This document shows, one piece after another, positions 16,402 to 24,747 of a stretch of 64,000 nt of DNA. The translations under genes were made by a program, and so were the position numbers. Position 1 is the stretch's first letter; every line of letters begins with the position of its first letter. The DNA is from Halorubellus salinus (GTDB lineage Archaea; Halobacteriota; Halobacteria; Halobacteriales; Natrialbaceae). The stretch lies in assembly GCF_020567525.1 (NCBI RefSeq), contig NZ_JAJCVI010000001.1, forward strand, positions 558,001-622,000, in the 5' to 3' direction. The notes under the pieces are model-generated. The model did no database searches and was not told where the DNA came from. It was given only the letters and a program-made list of their open reading frames with translations.

Positions 16402-16466
16402 CCGAACGCCGCCGTGGACCCGAACAATCCACGGGTGTTATTACGTGCGAGTGAGATAATCCAGCC

Positions 16467-16700
16467 ATGCACACCTGTCGTGACTGCAACGAGAGCTTCG
16501 CCACAGAACTCGCGCTCGAACTTCACCGAGACAAATGCGACCGAGCGGACCTGTTCTGTGAGGTATGCGGGAAGCGATTCGGGGAGTCCGCGGCGACGCG
16601 AGACGGCTGGCACTATACCTGCCCGACCGAGGACTGCGAGGGACAGGGCATGGGCGACCAGATAAAACGCATCGAGGACATCCGCGCCGCGACCCAGTAG
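16467..16700 (+). CDS. Small zinc-finger protein (haloarchaeal micro-protein)
   Basis: 77 residues with two metal-binding units: a C2H2-like CRDC-x12-HRDKC at the N-terminus and CEVCGKRF followed by HYTCPTEDC (about 31-58). The first unit resembles a classic zinc finger of the C2H2/C2HC type. Small proteins of this kind are numerous in haloarchaea and some affect biofilm or stress responses. No DNA target can be inferred. The leader upstream is unusually long for the group. Confidence 0.8.
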   Translation: MHTCRDCNESFATELALELHRDKCDRADLFCEVCGKRFGESAATRDGWHYTCPTEDCEGQGMGDQIKRIEDIRAATQ

Positions 16701-16913
16701 GCCGACGAACGTACGACCAGCGACGCGTCCGTGTTAGCCGAGGCCGACGGCCTTCGTTCACCGTACGGTAACGGGTCGCGAACGGCCGCGAACGGCCCGT
16801 TATTCGCGATGCTCCGAGGCCACGCCTCGGTGACGCCACCGACGGTTCAACGGGTCGGCGACGCGACCAGGACGCAGTCACGACACGACGCTCAGCGCTT
16901 CTCTCGTAGTCAC

Positions 16914-16993
16914 GAGGAAGCATCCCACCCTTCTTCGTCGGTCCTGCGGGCCGCGGGCCCGACCGACGACCGTCCCTGCCCGTGGGAGTCCTC
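16914..16993. ncRNA. 80-nt stacked hairpin resembling an IS200/IS605-type right end
   Basis: Outer arms GAGGAAGCATCCCAC (16914-16928) and GTGGGAGTCCTC (16982-16993) pair with a small internal bulge; inside, CGTCGGTC (16936-16943) pairs perfectly with GACCGACG (16961-16968), and GGGCC (16948-16952) with GGCCC (16956-16960). The GAGGAAGCATCCCAC...GTGGGA pattern recalls the 3' ends of haloarchaeal IS1341-type (TnpB-only) elements, where an RNA is processed from the transposase transcript. No tnpB remains here. A stand-alone small RNA is the alternative. Confidence 0.4.
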
Positions 16994-17106
16994 ACCGGCG
17001 GTGATGGCATCGCCGCTCGTCGACCCGCGCGCATAGCGGGTCGGTCGTTCGTCCGCGACGACGCTGGGATCGTCCGGGGGTCGCGATGCTGGCCGGAACT
17101 GGACGG

Positions 17107-17114
17107 TTTTTTAC
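17107..17114 (+). promoter_or_regulatory. TATA-like box, gatE
   Basis: TTTTTTAC about 25-30 bases before the ATG at 17139, in the position expected for a leaderless transcript. Confidence 0.45.
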
Positions 17115-17138
17115 CCCTCGGCCGCGGACCGTCTCGTA

Positions 17139-19010
17139 ATGACCGAGTACGATTACGACGAGCTCGGACTCGTCGCCGGCCTGGAGATACACCAGCAGCT
17201 GGACACGGCGACGAAGCTGTTCTGTTCGTGTCCGACGGAGCTGCGCGAGCCCGAGGAATCGGTTCGTTCGTTCGAACGGTACCTGCATCCGACGAAGAGC
17301 GAACTCGGGGAGATAGACGAGGCGGCCCTGGAGGAGAGTCAGGTCGAGCGCGTGTTCGAGTACCTCGCGTACGATTCGACGTGTCTCGTCGAGGAGGACG
17401 ACGAACCACCGGCGCGCGTGGACGCGGAGGCGCTGTCGGTGGTCCTGGAGATCGCACAGCTGATGGACATGACGCCGGTGGACGTCGCGCACGTGATGCG
17501 CAAGCTCGTCGTCGACGGGTCGAACACGAGCGGGTTCCAGCGGTCGATGGAGATCGCGACCGACGGCGAGATCGAGACGAGCGAGGGCGCGGTCCGGGTC
17601 GCGGACCTGATGCTCGAGGAGGAGTCCGCGCAGCGCGTCGAGGAGCGCGAGGACGGCGTGACGTACTCGCTGGACCGCCTCGGGATTCCACTCGTGGAGA
17701 TCGGGACGAAGCCCGATATCTCCTCGCCCGAGCAGGCGCGGGAGGCCGCGGAGCGCATCGGGATGCTCCTTCGGTCGACGGGGCACGTCAAGCGCGGACT
17801 GGGGACGATCCGGCAGGACGTGAACATCTCCATCGCCGAGGGTGCGCGCGTCGAGGTGAAGGGCGTCCAGAGTCTGGACGACATCGACGACATCGTGCGG
17901 AACGAGGTCGGCCGGCAGGTCGCGTTGCTCGACGTCAAGGACCGGCTCGGCGAGCGCGATGCGACCGTCGGCGAGCCCGTGGACGTGACCGAGACGTTCG
18001 CGGACACCGACAGCGGCGTGGTCCGTGGCGCGCTCGATTCCGGTGGCGAGGTCTGGGCGGTCCGACTCGAGGGCTTCGACGGGATCGTCGGCGAGGAGAT
18101 ACAGCCCGACCGGCGACTCGGCACGGAGCTGTCCGACCACGCGAAACGCCACGGCGCGGGCGGAATCTTCCATACGGACGAGCTGCCGGCGTACGGCGTC
18201 ACCGAGGAGGAGGTCGTGGCGCTCCGCGAGGCCGTGGACGCTGGCGAGGGCGACGCGGTGGCGATGGTCGCCGCGGACGTGGACGTCGCCGAGGCCGCGG
18301 TCGAGGCGGCCGCGGACCGCGCCACGGTCGCGCTCGAGGGCGTCCCGGAGGAGACGCGTGGGGCGAACGACGACGGGACGACGCGGTACCTGCGGCCGCT
18401 CCCGGGTGCGGCACGCATGTATCCGGAGACGGACGTCCCGCCCGTGCACCTGGACCCGAGCGACGTCGACGAACCCGAGCTGTTGACGGCGAAGGTCGGC
18501 CGCTACCAGGACGAGTACGGCCTGGACGCTGGCGTCGCCGAACAGGTGGCGTACGGCGCGTACATGCCGTTGTTCGAGTCGCTCGTCGACGACGACGGCG
18601 TGGACGCGACGCTCGCGGCGACGACGCTCGAGTCGACGCTCACGGCGCTCCGACGCGACGACGTCCCGACCGACGAACTCACCGACGCGCACCTGCGGGA
18701 CGCCATCGCGCTCGTCGACGCGGGCGACGTCCCGAACGAGGGCCTGGAGGACCTCCTGACGGCGCTCGCGCGCAACCCCGGGTGGTCGGCCGAGCAAGCG
18801 GTCGAGGAGGAGGACCTCGGTGGCGTCGCCGAGGACGAGGTCCGCGAGGCGGTCGTCGAGGTCGTCGAACGGAACGGCGACCAGGTAGACGAGCAGGGCA
18901 TGGGCGCGTTCTCGGCGCTCATGGGCGAGTGCATGGGTGCGCTCCGCGGGAAGGCCGACGGCGACCTCGTCAGCGAGGTGCTGCGCGAGGAGATCCAGGC
19001 GCGAGCCTGA
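17139..19010 (+). CDS. gatE: Archaeal Glu-tRNA(Gln) amidotransferase subunit E
   Basis: 623 residues, family-typical length. GatB/E kinase-like core with the zinc-binding LFCSCPTEL and the active-site segment LGLVAGLEIHQQLDT near the N-terminus, SGFQRSMEIA and PLVEIGTKPDISSPEQA (about 150-210), an inserted AspRS-like (GAD) domain about 290-400, and the helical/YqeY tail domain ending EVLREEIQ. With GatD (not in this window) it converts Glu-tRNA(Gln) to Gln-tRNA(Gln), the archaeal route to glutaminyl-tRNA. Monocistronic here. Confidence 0.95.
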   Translation: MTEYDYDELGLVAGLEIHQQLDTATKLFCSCPTELREPEESVRSFERYLHPTKSELGEIDEAALEESQVERVFEYLAYDSTCLVEEDDEPPARVDAEALSVVLEIAQLMDMTPVDVAHVMRKLVVDGSNTSGFQRSMEIATDGEIETSEGAVRVADLMLEEESAQRVEEREDGVTYSLDRLGIPLVEIGTKPDISSPEQAREAAERIGMLLRSTGHVKRGLGTIRQDVNISIAEGARVEVKGVQSLDDIDDIVRNEVGRQVALLDVKDRLGERDATVGEPVDVTETFADTDSGVVRGALDSGGEVWAVRLEGFDGIVGEEIQPDRRLGTELSDHAKRHGAGGIFHTDELPAYGVTEEEVVALREAVDAGEGDAVAMVAADVDVAEAAVEAAADRATVALEGVPEETRGANDDGTTRYLRPLPGAARMYPETDVPPVHLDPSDVDEPELLTAKVGRYQDEYGLDAGVAEQVAYGAYMPLFESLVDDDGVDATLAATTLESTLTALRRDDVPTDELTDAHLRDAIALVDAGDVPNEGLEDLLTALARNPGWSAEQAVEEEDLGGVAEDEVREAVVEVVERNGDQVDEQGMGAFSALMGECMGALRGKADGDLVSEVLREEIQARA

Positions 19011-19044
19011 GTCGAGGCACGCCAGGCGTCCGGGTCGCACCGAG

Positions 19045-20793
19045 TTACATCGGGTCGAACGCCAGGTCGGCGGTCCACCGCGGGAGTTCGACGACGAATA
19101 TCGCGCCGCTCGGGTCGTTGTCCTCGACGTGCACGCTCCCGTCGAACTCGTCGACGAGGCGGTCGACGAGGAAGAGACCGACTCCGGTTCCCGAGGATTC
19201 CAGGCCCTTCTCGTCTCGACCGAACACCTTCGTCTTGCGGTCGTCGGGGATGCCCGGGCCGTTGTCGGCGACGCGAACGGTCACGGTGTCGTCCGTCGCG
19301 GTCGCACTCACGACGACCTCGGGGAGGTCCTGGTCGTTGTGCTGGACGGCGTTCTTCAGGAGGTTCCGGAACACCGAGTGCAGCATCTCGTTCGCGCGCA
19401 CCGCGACGTCGGGGAGGTCGCCGTCGATGCGCGTGATCGCTCGCGGGAACGCGGCGTCGACGTCCGCGAGTTCGTCCTCGAGGACGCCCGCGACCGGCAC
19501 GGGTTGGAGGTGCTCGGTCTCGTCGAGGACGACCGTCATGAGGTCCCGGAGCGTCGCGGTGAGGTCGACGACGTGCTGGGCGCGTTCGCCGACCTCCTCG
19601 ACGAGGTCCGCGCCTTCGTCGTCGGCGACGTGCTCCGAGAGCAGGTCGAGGACGGCGAGGACGACCGTCATGTCGTTCCGGATGTCGTGACGGAGGATGC
19701 GGTTCAGGAGTTCGAGTTGCTCCGAGCGCGCTTCGAGCCGGGCCTCGTAGGCGACCTGATCGGTGACGTCCCGACAGATACCGATGGTGCCCGCAAGTTC
19801 CCCGCCCTCGTAGAACGGGATGCGCGTCGTCTCGAACACGACCTCGCCGTCGTCCGTCGGGATGCGTTCCTCGTACGTGACTCGGCGTTCCTCCTCGAGC
19901 GCGATCCGTTCGCGCTCGCGGACGCGGTCGCCGACCTCGGGACCGAACAGTTCCTGGTCGGTCTTCCCGAAGACGGCCTCGGTGTCGCGTCCGGTGTAGT
20001 CCGCGACGGCGTCGTTCGCGAGCCGATACCGGCCCTCGCAGTCCTTGATCATCACCGCGTCGTTCGCGTTCTCGACGATGGTCTCGTATCGCTCGAGTTC
20101 GCGCTCGCGCTCGACGTCCGTCGTGACGTCCCGCGAGAACACGCTCATGCCGTGCTCGTCGGGATACAACCGGACTTCGACCCAGTAGTCGAGCGGGTCG
20201 GGGAGGTAGGTGGTGAACGTCGTCGATTCGCCAGCGTCCATCGCCGCCTCGTACCGCGCTCGGAGTTCCGTGATGGCGTCGGTGTCGAACACGTCCCACA
20301 CGCTCTGTCCGACGATGTCCGCCGCCGGAACGCCCGTCCGTGACGCCATCTGCTCGTTCCAGTACGTGACGCGCCACTCGTCGTCGACCGCGTAGAACGA
20401 CTCGCTGATACGACCGAGGATGGTGCCGACGCGCGGCGTGTTCTCGAGTCGTTCCGTGACGTTGCACGCTTCGATGATCGCTGCGGCGTCCGCTGCGTCG
20501 ACCGCGGTGACCTGCAAGTGGTACACGCTTGGGGCGTCGCCCGTCACGGTCAGTTCCGCGTCCGCCTGGTCGACGCCGTCGTCGACGACCTGCTCGACCG
20601 CGTCGCCGACGCGGTCCACGCCGGCGGTCTGCCCGACAGCGTCGCCGAACACGGTCCTGACGTCCGCGCCAGCTGTCGCGGGGAAGTGCTCCTCGAACGC
20701 CGGGTTGGCGTACGCGATGTGACCGTCGGCGTCGAGGACGGCCGCGGCCAGGCCGACGTGCTCGGCGAGCGTTCGCGCCGCTGTCTCGGTCAT
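19045..20793 (-). CDS. PAS-domain sensor histidine kinase
   Basis: 582 residues, no membrane segment. Three PAS domains in order (about 10-110, 120-230, 240-350): cues are AAAVLDADGHIAYANPAF, FYAVDDEWRVTYWNEQM and VMIKDCEGRYRLANDAV. The dimerisation/phosphorylation helix carries the H-box His in NRILRHDIRNDM (about 375), followed by N-box FRNLLKNAVQHN, G1 DNGPGIPDD and G2 GTGVGLFLV. A cytosolic kinase that senses ligand or redox state through PAS. No response regulator is adjacent, as is common in haloarchaea. Confidence 0.9.
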   Translation of the reverse strand: MTETAARTLAEHVGLAAAVLDADGHIAYANPAFEEHFPATAGADVRTVFGDAVGQTAGVDRVGDAVEQVVDDGVDQADAELTVTGDAPSVYHLQVTAVDAADAAAIIEACNVTERLENTPRVGTILGRISESFYAVDDEWRVTYWNEQMASRTGVPAADIVGQSVWDVFDTDAITELRARYEAAMDAGESTTFTTYLPDPLDYWVEVRLYPDEHGMSVFSRDVTTDVERERELERYETIVENANDAVMIKDCEGRYRLANDAVADYTGRDTEAVFGKTDQELFGPEVGDRVRERERIALEEERRVTYEERIPTDDGEVVFETTRIPFYEGGELAGTIGICRDVTDQVAYEARLEARSEQLELLNRILRHDIRNDMTVVLAVLDLLSEHVADDEGADLVEEVGERAQHVVDLTATLRDLMTVVLDETEHLQPVPVAGVLEDELADVDAAFPRAITRIDGDLPDVAVRANEMLHSVFRNLLKNAVQHNDQDLPEVVVSATATDDTVTVRVADNGPGIPDDRKTKVFGRDEKGLESSGTGVGLFLVDRLVDEFDGSVHVEDNDPSGAIFVVELPRWTADLAFDPM

Positions 20794-20931
20794 GGCAAGA
20801 GTTGCGCCCCGTGTAAGGTTAAACGACAGGGCCGAAGACGAGCGTCGTGGCGAGCACCGGTGGGGCCGAAGACGAGCGTCGCGAGCCCACGTGCGGGCGC
20901 GACGACGGGCCGCCCTGGTGTCGAATCCGCG

Positions 20932-21726
20932 TCAGTCGTCGTCGCGCTCGGGGTGCTCGCTCGCCCGCCGGAAGATGCCGGTGAGCGTCGACACCTCGCG
21001 CTCGGTCGGATGGGTGCGCGAGAGGAGCCGTCGTATCATCCGCGTGGTCTTCTGGCGTTTCGCCTCCGGGTGATTGATGGCGTCGAGCACGCCCTCGAAC
21101 TCCGTGTAGAGACGTTCTATCTCCCGCTCACTGGCGCGTTCGCGCTCCCGGTCGGGGTGCTGGGTCTCGCGGACGGTCGCTTCGCGCATCTCGTAGAGCG
21201 TGACGGTCGCGGCCTGCCCGAGGTTCAGGACGGGGTAGTCCGCGCTCGCGGGGATGGAGGAGATGGCGTCCAGGCGCTCGAGTTCGTCGTTGTCGAGCCC
21301 GCGGTCCTCGCGGCCGAACACGAGGCAGACGTCCGCGTCGACGCCCGCGAGGTGTGCCGGGAGCTCCGCGGGCGTGAAGAACGGGTAGCGGACGTGACTC
21401 CGGCAGTCCTCGTTCGTCGTCGCGGTACAGCCCACCGTGTAGTAGCTCTCGACGAGGTCGTCGAGGTCGACCTCGGTCGCACCGGGCATGACGTCCTCGC
21501 GGGCGTGCCCGGCGTAGCCGTACGCGACGCCGTCGGGGTCCCAGACGTCCTCGGGCGGGTCGACGAGCAGGAGGTCGCGCATCCCGAAGTTCTTCATCGC
21601 TCGCGCGATGGTCCCGACGTTCCCCGGGGTCTGCGCGCCGACGACCGCGACCGCGGGCGCGTCCTCGCCGTGGAGCGGGGGAGCGTCGTCCCGCTCGTCG
21701 CCAGCGGGTGCGTCGTCGTTCCTCAT
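20932..21726 (-). CDS. trmJ: SPOUT RNA methyltransferase, TrmJ-like
   Basis: 264 residues. SpoU motif 1 GAQTPGNVGTIARAM, motif 2 VFGREDRGLDNDEL and motif 3 SADYPVLNLGQAATVTLYE are in the usual order, forming the SAM-binding trefoil knot. A charged C-terminal helical extension (REIERLYTEFEGVLDAI...) is typical of TrmJ, which 2'-O-methylates position 32 of tRNAs. Start at 21726 puts it one base after the stop of the upstream gene, so they form a two-gene unit. The N-terminal 25 residues are acidic linker. Other 2'-O methylation targets cannot be excluded. Confidence 0.82.
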   Translation of the reverse strand: MRNDDAPAGDERDDAPPLHGEDAPAVAVVGAQTPGNVGTIARAMKNFGMRDLLLVDPPEDVWDPDGVAYGYAGHAREDVMPGATEVDLDDLVESYYTVGCTATTNEDCRSHVRYPFFTPAELPAHLAGVDADVCLVFGREDRGLDNDELERLDAISSIPASADYPVLNLGQAATVTLYEMREATVRETQHPDRERERASEREIERLYTEFEGVLDAINHPEAKRQKTTRMIRRLLSRTHPTEREVSTLTGIFRRASEHPERDDD

Positions 21727-21727
21727 G

Positions 21728-22345
21728 TCAGGAGGGATAGTCCGCGTCCAGGTCGAGGTCGTCGAGGTCGAGGTCGTCCTCGTCGTCCGCGTCGTCCGCG
21801 TCAGCTCCGTCGGCATCGGGTCGCGGATCGGGTGCCTCCTCTATCTCGCCGGTGCGGAGGTCGATGCGTCGTTCGACGACCTCGCGCGTCCCGAGGTCCT
21901 CGTCGTCGGGGTCGGGCATCTCGGTCTCCGGGAGTGCGCGCGGGTCGGTGTCGACGTGCTCGACGCCACCGTAGCCGTCGGGCGCGCGCTCGCCGCTGGC
22001 GAACCACTCGTGGAACGCGTCCTCGAACCGCTCGGTCTCGGCGTGCTCGATACCGCCGGCTTCGCGGAACCAGTACATGAAGTCGGGTTCGTGCTCGTCG
22101 CAGAGGGTGACCTCGGAGAGCGCTTCGCCGTACACCACGGTCGCTTCGTTGCACGCCTCGAGGTTCTCGTCGCCGTGGATCAGCCAGCACGCGTCACACG
22201 GCGACCCGTAGAGGACGCCCACGCGGACGAGTCGCCGCCGGGTGTCCTCGCGCATCTCGTCGAACGGGCGGACGTCGCCGTCCTCGGTGAACACCTCGTC
22301 CTCGTCGAAGCGCCACCCTCGCAGCCCGATGCTCACCTTGCTCAT
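21728..22345 (-). CDS. Conserved haloarchaeal protein with a Cys cluster
   Basis: 205 residues. The N-terminal MSKVSIGLRGWRF and the Cys-rich part CDACWLIHGDENLEACNEATVVYG...CDEHE (about 53-90) suggest a zinc-binding module; the last third is an Asp-rich acidic tail (DDLDLDDLDLD repeats). Start at 22345 is the first ATG that begins the conserved-looking segment; the upstream open frame is low-complexity. Cotranscribed with the TrmJ-like gene (one base apart), which hints at an RNA-related role. Family not identified with certainty. Confidence 0.65.
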   Translation of the reverse strand: MSKVSIGLRGWRFDEDEVFTEDGDVRPFDEMREDTRRRLVRVGVLYGSPCDACWLIHGDENLEACNEATVVYGEALSEVTLCDEHEPDFMYWFREAGGIEHAETERFEDAFHEWFASGERAPDGYGGVEHVDTDPRALPETEMPDPDDEDLGTREVVERRIDLRTGEIEEAPDPRPDADGADADDADDEDDLDLDDLDLDADYPS

Positions 22346-22472
22346 GTCGCGTCGTAGCGCGCGAACGGTCAAAAGGGCCGCGTCTCGGCTGCGCCGCCAG
22401 CGGCGAGTGTGGCGCTCGCGGCGGGCTTCCCCGAACGGTCCGTTTTTGGTCGGGCCACACTCGCCTAGAGGT

Positions 22473-23675
22473 ATGGACAACGTCGACGCCGCGGGTCTCG
22501 GTATCGGAGACGACCACCCGCCGCGCGTGATGGGCGTACTGAACGTGAGCAAGGAGTCGCCGTACGACCCGAGCGTGTTCGACGACCCCGGCGAGGCGGC
22601 GGCGTACGTGGACGAGGCCCTCATCGGGGAGGGCGCGGACATCGTGGACGTCGGGCTGGAGTCCGCGAACAAGAAGTTCGACGTGCTGAGCGCCGAGGGG
22701 GAACTCGACCGCCTGGACACGGCCGTGGAGACCCTGGAGTCGACGTCCGGGGACGCAATCTGGTCCATCGAGACGCGGTACGCCGAGGTCGCCGAGGCGG
22801 CGCTCGACGCGGGGTTCGACATGGTGAACGACATCGCGGGGTTCGCGGACCCCGACCTCCCGGCGGTCTGCGAGGAGTACGACGTCGCGGTGGCGAAGAT
22901 GGCGAGTCCGCCGGACCTGACGCGACCGGGCGCGGTCGAGGAGACGCCGTGGGCCGAGCGCAAGGGCGCGGTGTGGGCGGACGCGGCGGACTACGTCGAC
23001 ATGGTGTACGAGGCCCTCAAGCAGAACGGCTTGACGGACAAGACCATCGTCGACCCGGCGTTCGGCGGGTGGTCGGAGGCCCAGACCATCGAGCAGGACC
23101 GCGAGGCGTTCCGGCGACTCCGCGAGTTCCGCGGGCTCGGGAAGCCGATGCTGGTCTCGATCAACCGGAAGAACTTCCTGCGGTCGCTGACCGGGCGGTC
23201 CACGGAGGACGCGCTCGCGTCGTCGCTCGCGGCGACGTCGATGGCGGTCGAGCGCGGCGCGCACGTCGTCCGAACGCACGACGTCCGGGAGACCGTGGAC
23301 GCGGTCGCGGTCGGCCACGAGTTCGCGCGCGACCGCGTTCGCGACGGCGACGGCGGGGCCGCGGACCCGCACGTGGAGGAACTCGACGTGACGACGACCG
23401 GAGAGGCTCACCGGCACGCCGAGCGACTGGACGTCGACGCCGGCATCGCCGGTGAGAGCGTCGCGCGCGTGTTCGAGGTCGCTGGCGTGGACGACTCGAC
23501 TGCCGACCGGTTGGCCGCCGCGGCGGAGGACGCCGGTGTGGCGTACGCCCCGACCGGCGACGGCTGCGTGCTCGCGGGCACTATCGCAGCGTTCGACCGG
23601 CTCTGCGCCGATTCCGAGGGTTCTGAAGGGCCGTACGCGGCCGTCCTGGGCCGTCTACAACAATCCGGCTACTAA
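22473..23675 (+). CDS. folP: Dihydropteroate synthase
   Basis: 400 residues. Family motifs: RVMGVLNVSKESPYD at the N-terminus (phosphate/pterin loop), EGADIVDVGLES, NDIAGFADPD (pterin-binding Asp), and a C-terminal-half SINRKNFLRSLTGR. The protein is longer than bacterial enzymes by about 110 residues; the extra C-terminal domain (from about 300, VTTTGEAHRHAERL onward) shows no catalytic motif. Joins the pterin diphosphate to an aromatic amine (p-aminobenzoate). Next gene, 132 bases downstream, is an MptE-type pterin diphosphokinase that would supply its substrate. Confidence 0.88.
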   Translation: MDNVDAAGLGIGDDHPPRVMGVLNVSKESPYDPSVFDDPGEAAAYVDEALIGEGADIVDVGLESANKKFDVLSAEGELDRLDTAVETLESTSGDAIWSIETRYAEVAEAALDAGFDMVNDIAGFADPDLPAVCEEYDVAVAKMASPPDLTRPGAVEETPWAERKGAVWADAADYVDMVYEALKQNGLTDKTIVDPAFGGWSEAQTIEQDREAFRRLREFRGLGKPMLVSINRKNFLRSLTGRSTEDALASSLAATSMAVERGAHVVRTHDVRETVDAVAVGHEFARDRVRDGDGGAADPHVEELDVTTTGEAHRHAERLDVDAGIAGESVARVFEVAGVDDSTADRLAAAAEDAGVAYAPTGDGCVLAGTIAAFDRLCADSEGSEGPYAAVLGRLQQSGY

Positions 23676-23775
23676 GAGAAAACTTATGCCGGAGGGGTAG
23701 AAATGGGTGAGTGGAAGCCGGTAGGGCCTCACGGGTAGGGGTACACGTGGAGGCTCGGCCGGCCCACACCAACGG

Positions 23776-23781
23776 ATTATC
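23776..23781 (+). promoter_or_regulatory. TATA-like box and small inverted repeat, mptE
   Basis: ATTATC at 23776-23781 is about 27 bases ahead of the ATG at 23808. CGCTA (23786-23790) and TAGCG (23797-23801) form an inverted repeat between the box and the start. A second AT-rich box, AACTTAT at 23681-23687, just after the folP stop could give a longer transcript. Confidence 0.35.
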
Positions 23782-23807
23782 TTGACGCTAGCTCGTTAGC
23801 GACAGCT

Positions 23808-24539
23808 ATGGACTTCGAGACGTTCGAGCCGGCGTACGAGGCGGTGCTCGCTGACTTCGGGTTCGACCGGGCGAGCGACGAGCACGCGCGGGACGTCCTC
23901 GCCGACCTGGCGCCGCGCGGGGTGCTCGCCGCGTTCGAGGCCGTCCTGGGCGGCCGCGACGTGGCGGTGGTGGCACCGGGACCGTCGCTCGCGGCCGACC
24001 TCGACGCGGTTGCGGCGGCCGCGGATGACACCGAGGGTGCGGTGCTCGCGGTGTCCTCGGCGGCGCCAGTCCTCCGCGAGCACGATGTCGCGGTGGACGC
24101 GTACGTCACGGACCTGGACGCGGACCCCGAGCTCGCGCCGGTGCTGACGGCTGAGGGCGTGCCGTCGGCCGTGCACGCGCACGGCGACAACGTCCCCGTG
24201 GTCCGCGACCTGATGCCCGAGTGCGACCGCGAGCACGTCCTCGGGACCACGCAGGCCGCGCCCCGTCCGGACGCCGGCGTCGTCAACGTCGGCGGGTTCA
24301 CGGACGGCGACCGCGCCGCGTTCCTCGCGGACCACGTCGGCGCGCGCTCGCTGTCGTTCCCCGGCTGGGACCTCGACGACGACGCCGTCGGTCCGATGAA
24401 GGCGAAGAAGCTCGCGTGGGCGCGCCGCCTCCTCGCCTGGCTCGAACGCGACCGTAGCGTCCGCCTCGGGACCGACGAGCGGTTCGCGGTGCTCGACGGC
24501 CACCGGGACGACGTCGACCTCTCCTTCGTCGAGCGGTGA
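23808..24539 (+). CDS. mptE: 6-hydroxymethyl-7,8-dihydropterin diphosphokinase, MptE type
   Basis: 243 residues. Archaeal MptE/DUF115 features: DVAVVAPGPSLAADLDAV (glycine loop), HDVAVDAYVTDLDADPEL (acidic metal-binding stretch), VHAHGDN, and FPGWDLDDDAVGPMKAKKLAWARRLL. Transfers diphosphate from ATP to hydroxymethyl-dihydropterin, giving the substrate of dihydropteroate synthase, whose gene is immediately upstream. It replaces the unrelated bacterial FolK. Own promoter likely. Confidence 0.88.
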   Translation: MDFETFEPAYEAVLADFGFDRASDEHARDVLADLAPRGVLAAFEAVLGGRDVAVVAPGPSLAADLDAVAAAADDTEGAVLAVSSAAPVLREHDVAVDAYVTDLDADPELAPVLTAEGVPSAVHAHGDNVPVVRDLMPECDREHVLGTTQAAPRPDAGVVNVGGFTDGDRAAFLADHVGARSLSFPGWDLDDDAVGPMKAKKLAWARRLLAWLERDRSVRLGTDERFAVLDGHRDDVDLSFVER

Positions 24540-24639
24540 GTTCGGTCGCTCGTCCGCCGAGCGGTCACGCCCACGCGGGGTTTACGTATCATGTAAACCT
24601 TCGATGCCTCGGCGTCCCGGAGCGCCCGCCTGGGCTGCG

Positions 24640-24701
24640 TGGTCGAGCGGGTGAGCGAGCGTGCGAGGTCTGGTCGAGCGGGTGAGCGAGCGTACGGGGT
24701 C
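24640..24701. repeat. 31-bp tandem duplication upstream of the FAD oxidase gene
   Basis: Two copies of a 31-bp unit beginning TGGTCGAGCGGGTGAGCGAG, at 24640-24670 and 24671-24701, differing in a few central bases. It lies in the 208-bp gap before the gene starting at 24748; a third partial TGGTC follows. No gene is seen in that gap. Confidence 0.7.
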
Positions 24702-24747
24702 TGGTCCAGGGCAAACGATACGGGTTCGGCGTGCGTGGGTCGAGACC

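Larger units (their letters stand above)
16701..17138. other. 438-bp intergenic region rich in hairpins
   Basis: No gene recognised. It contains an AACGGG/CCCGTT hairpin near 16769-16800, CCGAGGC-CAC-GCCTCGG near 16814-16830, a stacked hairpin 16914-16993 (listed separately) and the gatE TATA-like box at 17107-17114. Confidence 0.6.

Noticed and set aside
16880-17040. Possible RNase P RNA because of the GAGGAAG motif
   Set aside because: The ACAGA-type partner motif and the expected 350-450 nt conserved core are absent; the local hairpin accounts for the sequence.
24640-24701. Could the 31-bp repeat be a CRISPR remnant
   Set aside because: Two directly abutting copies without spacers and no cas genes.
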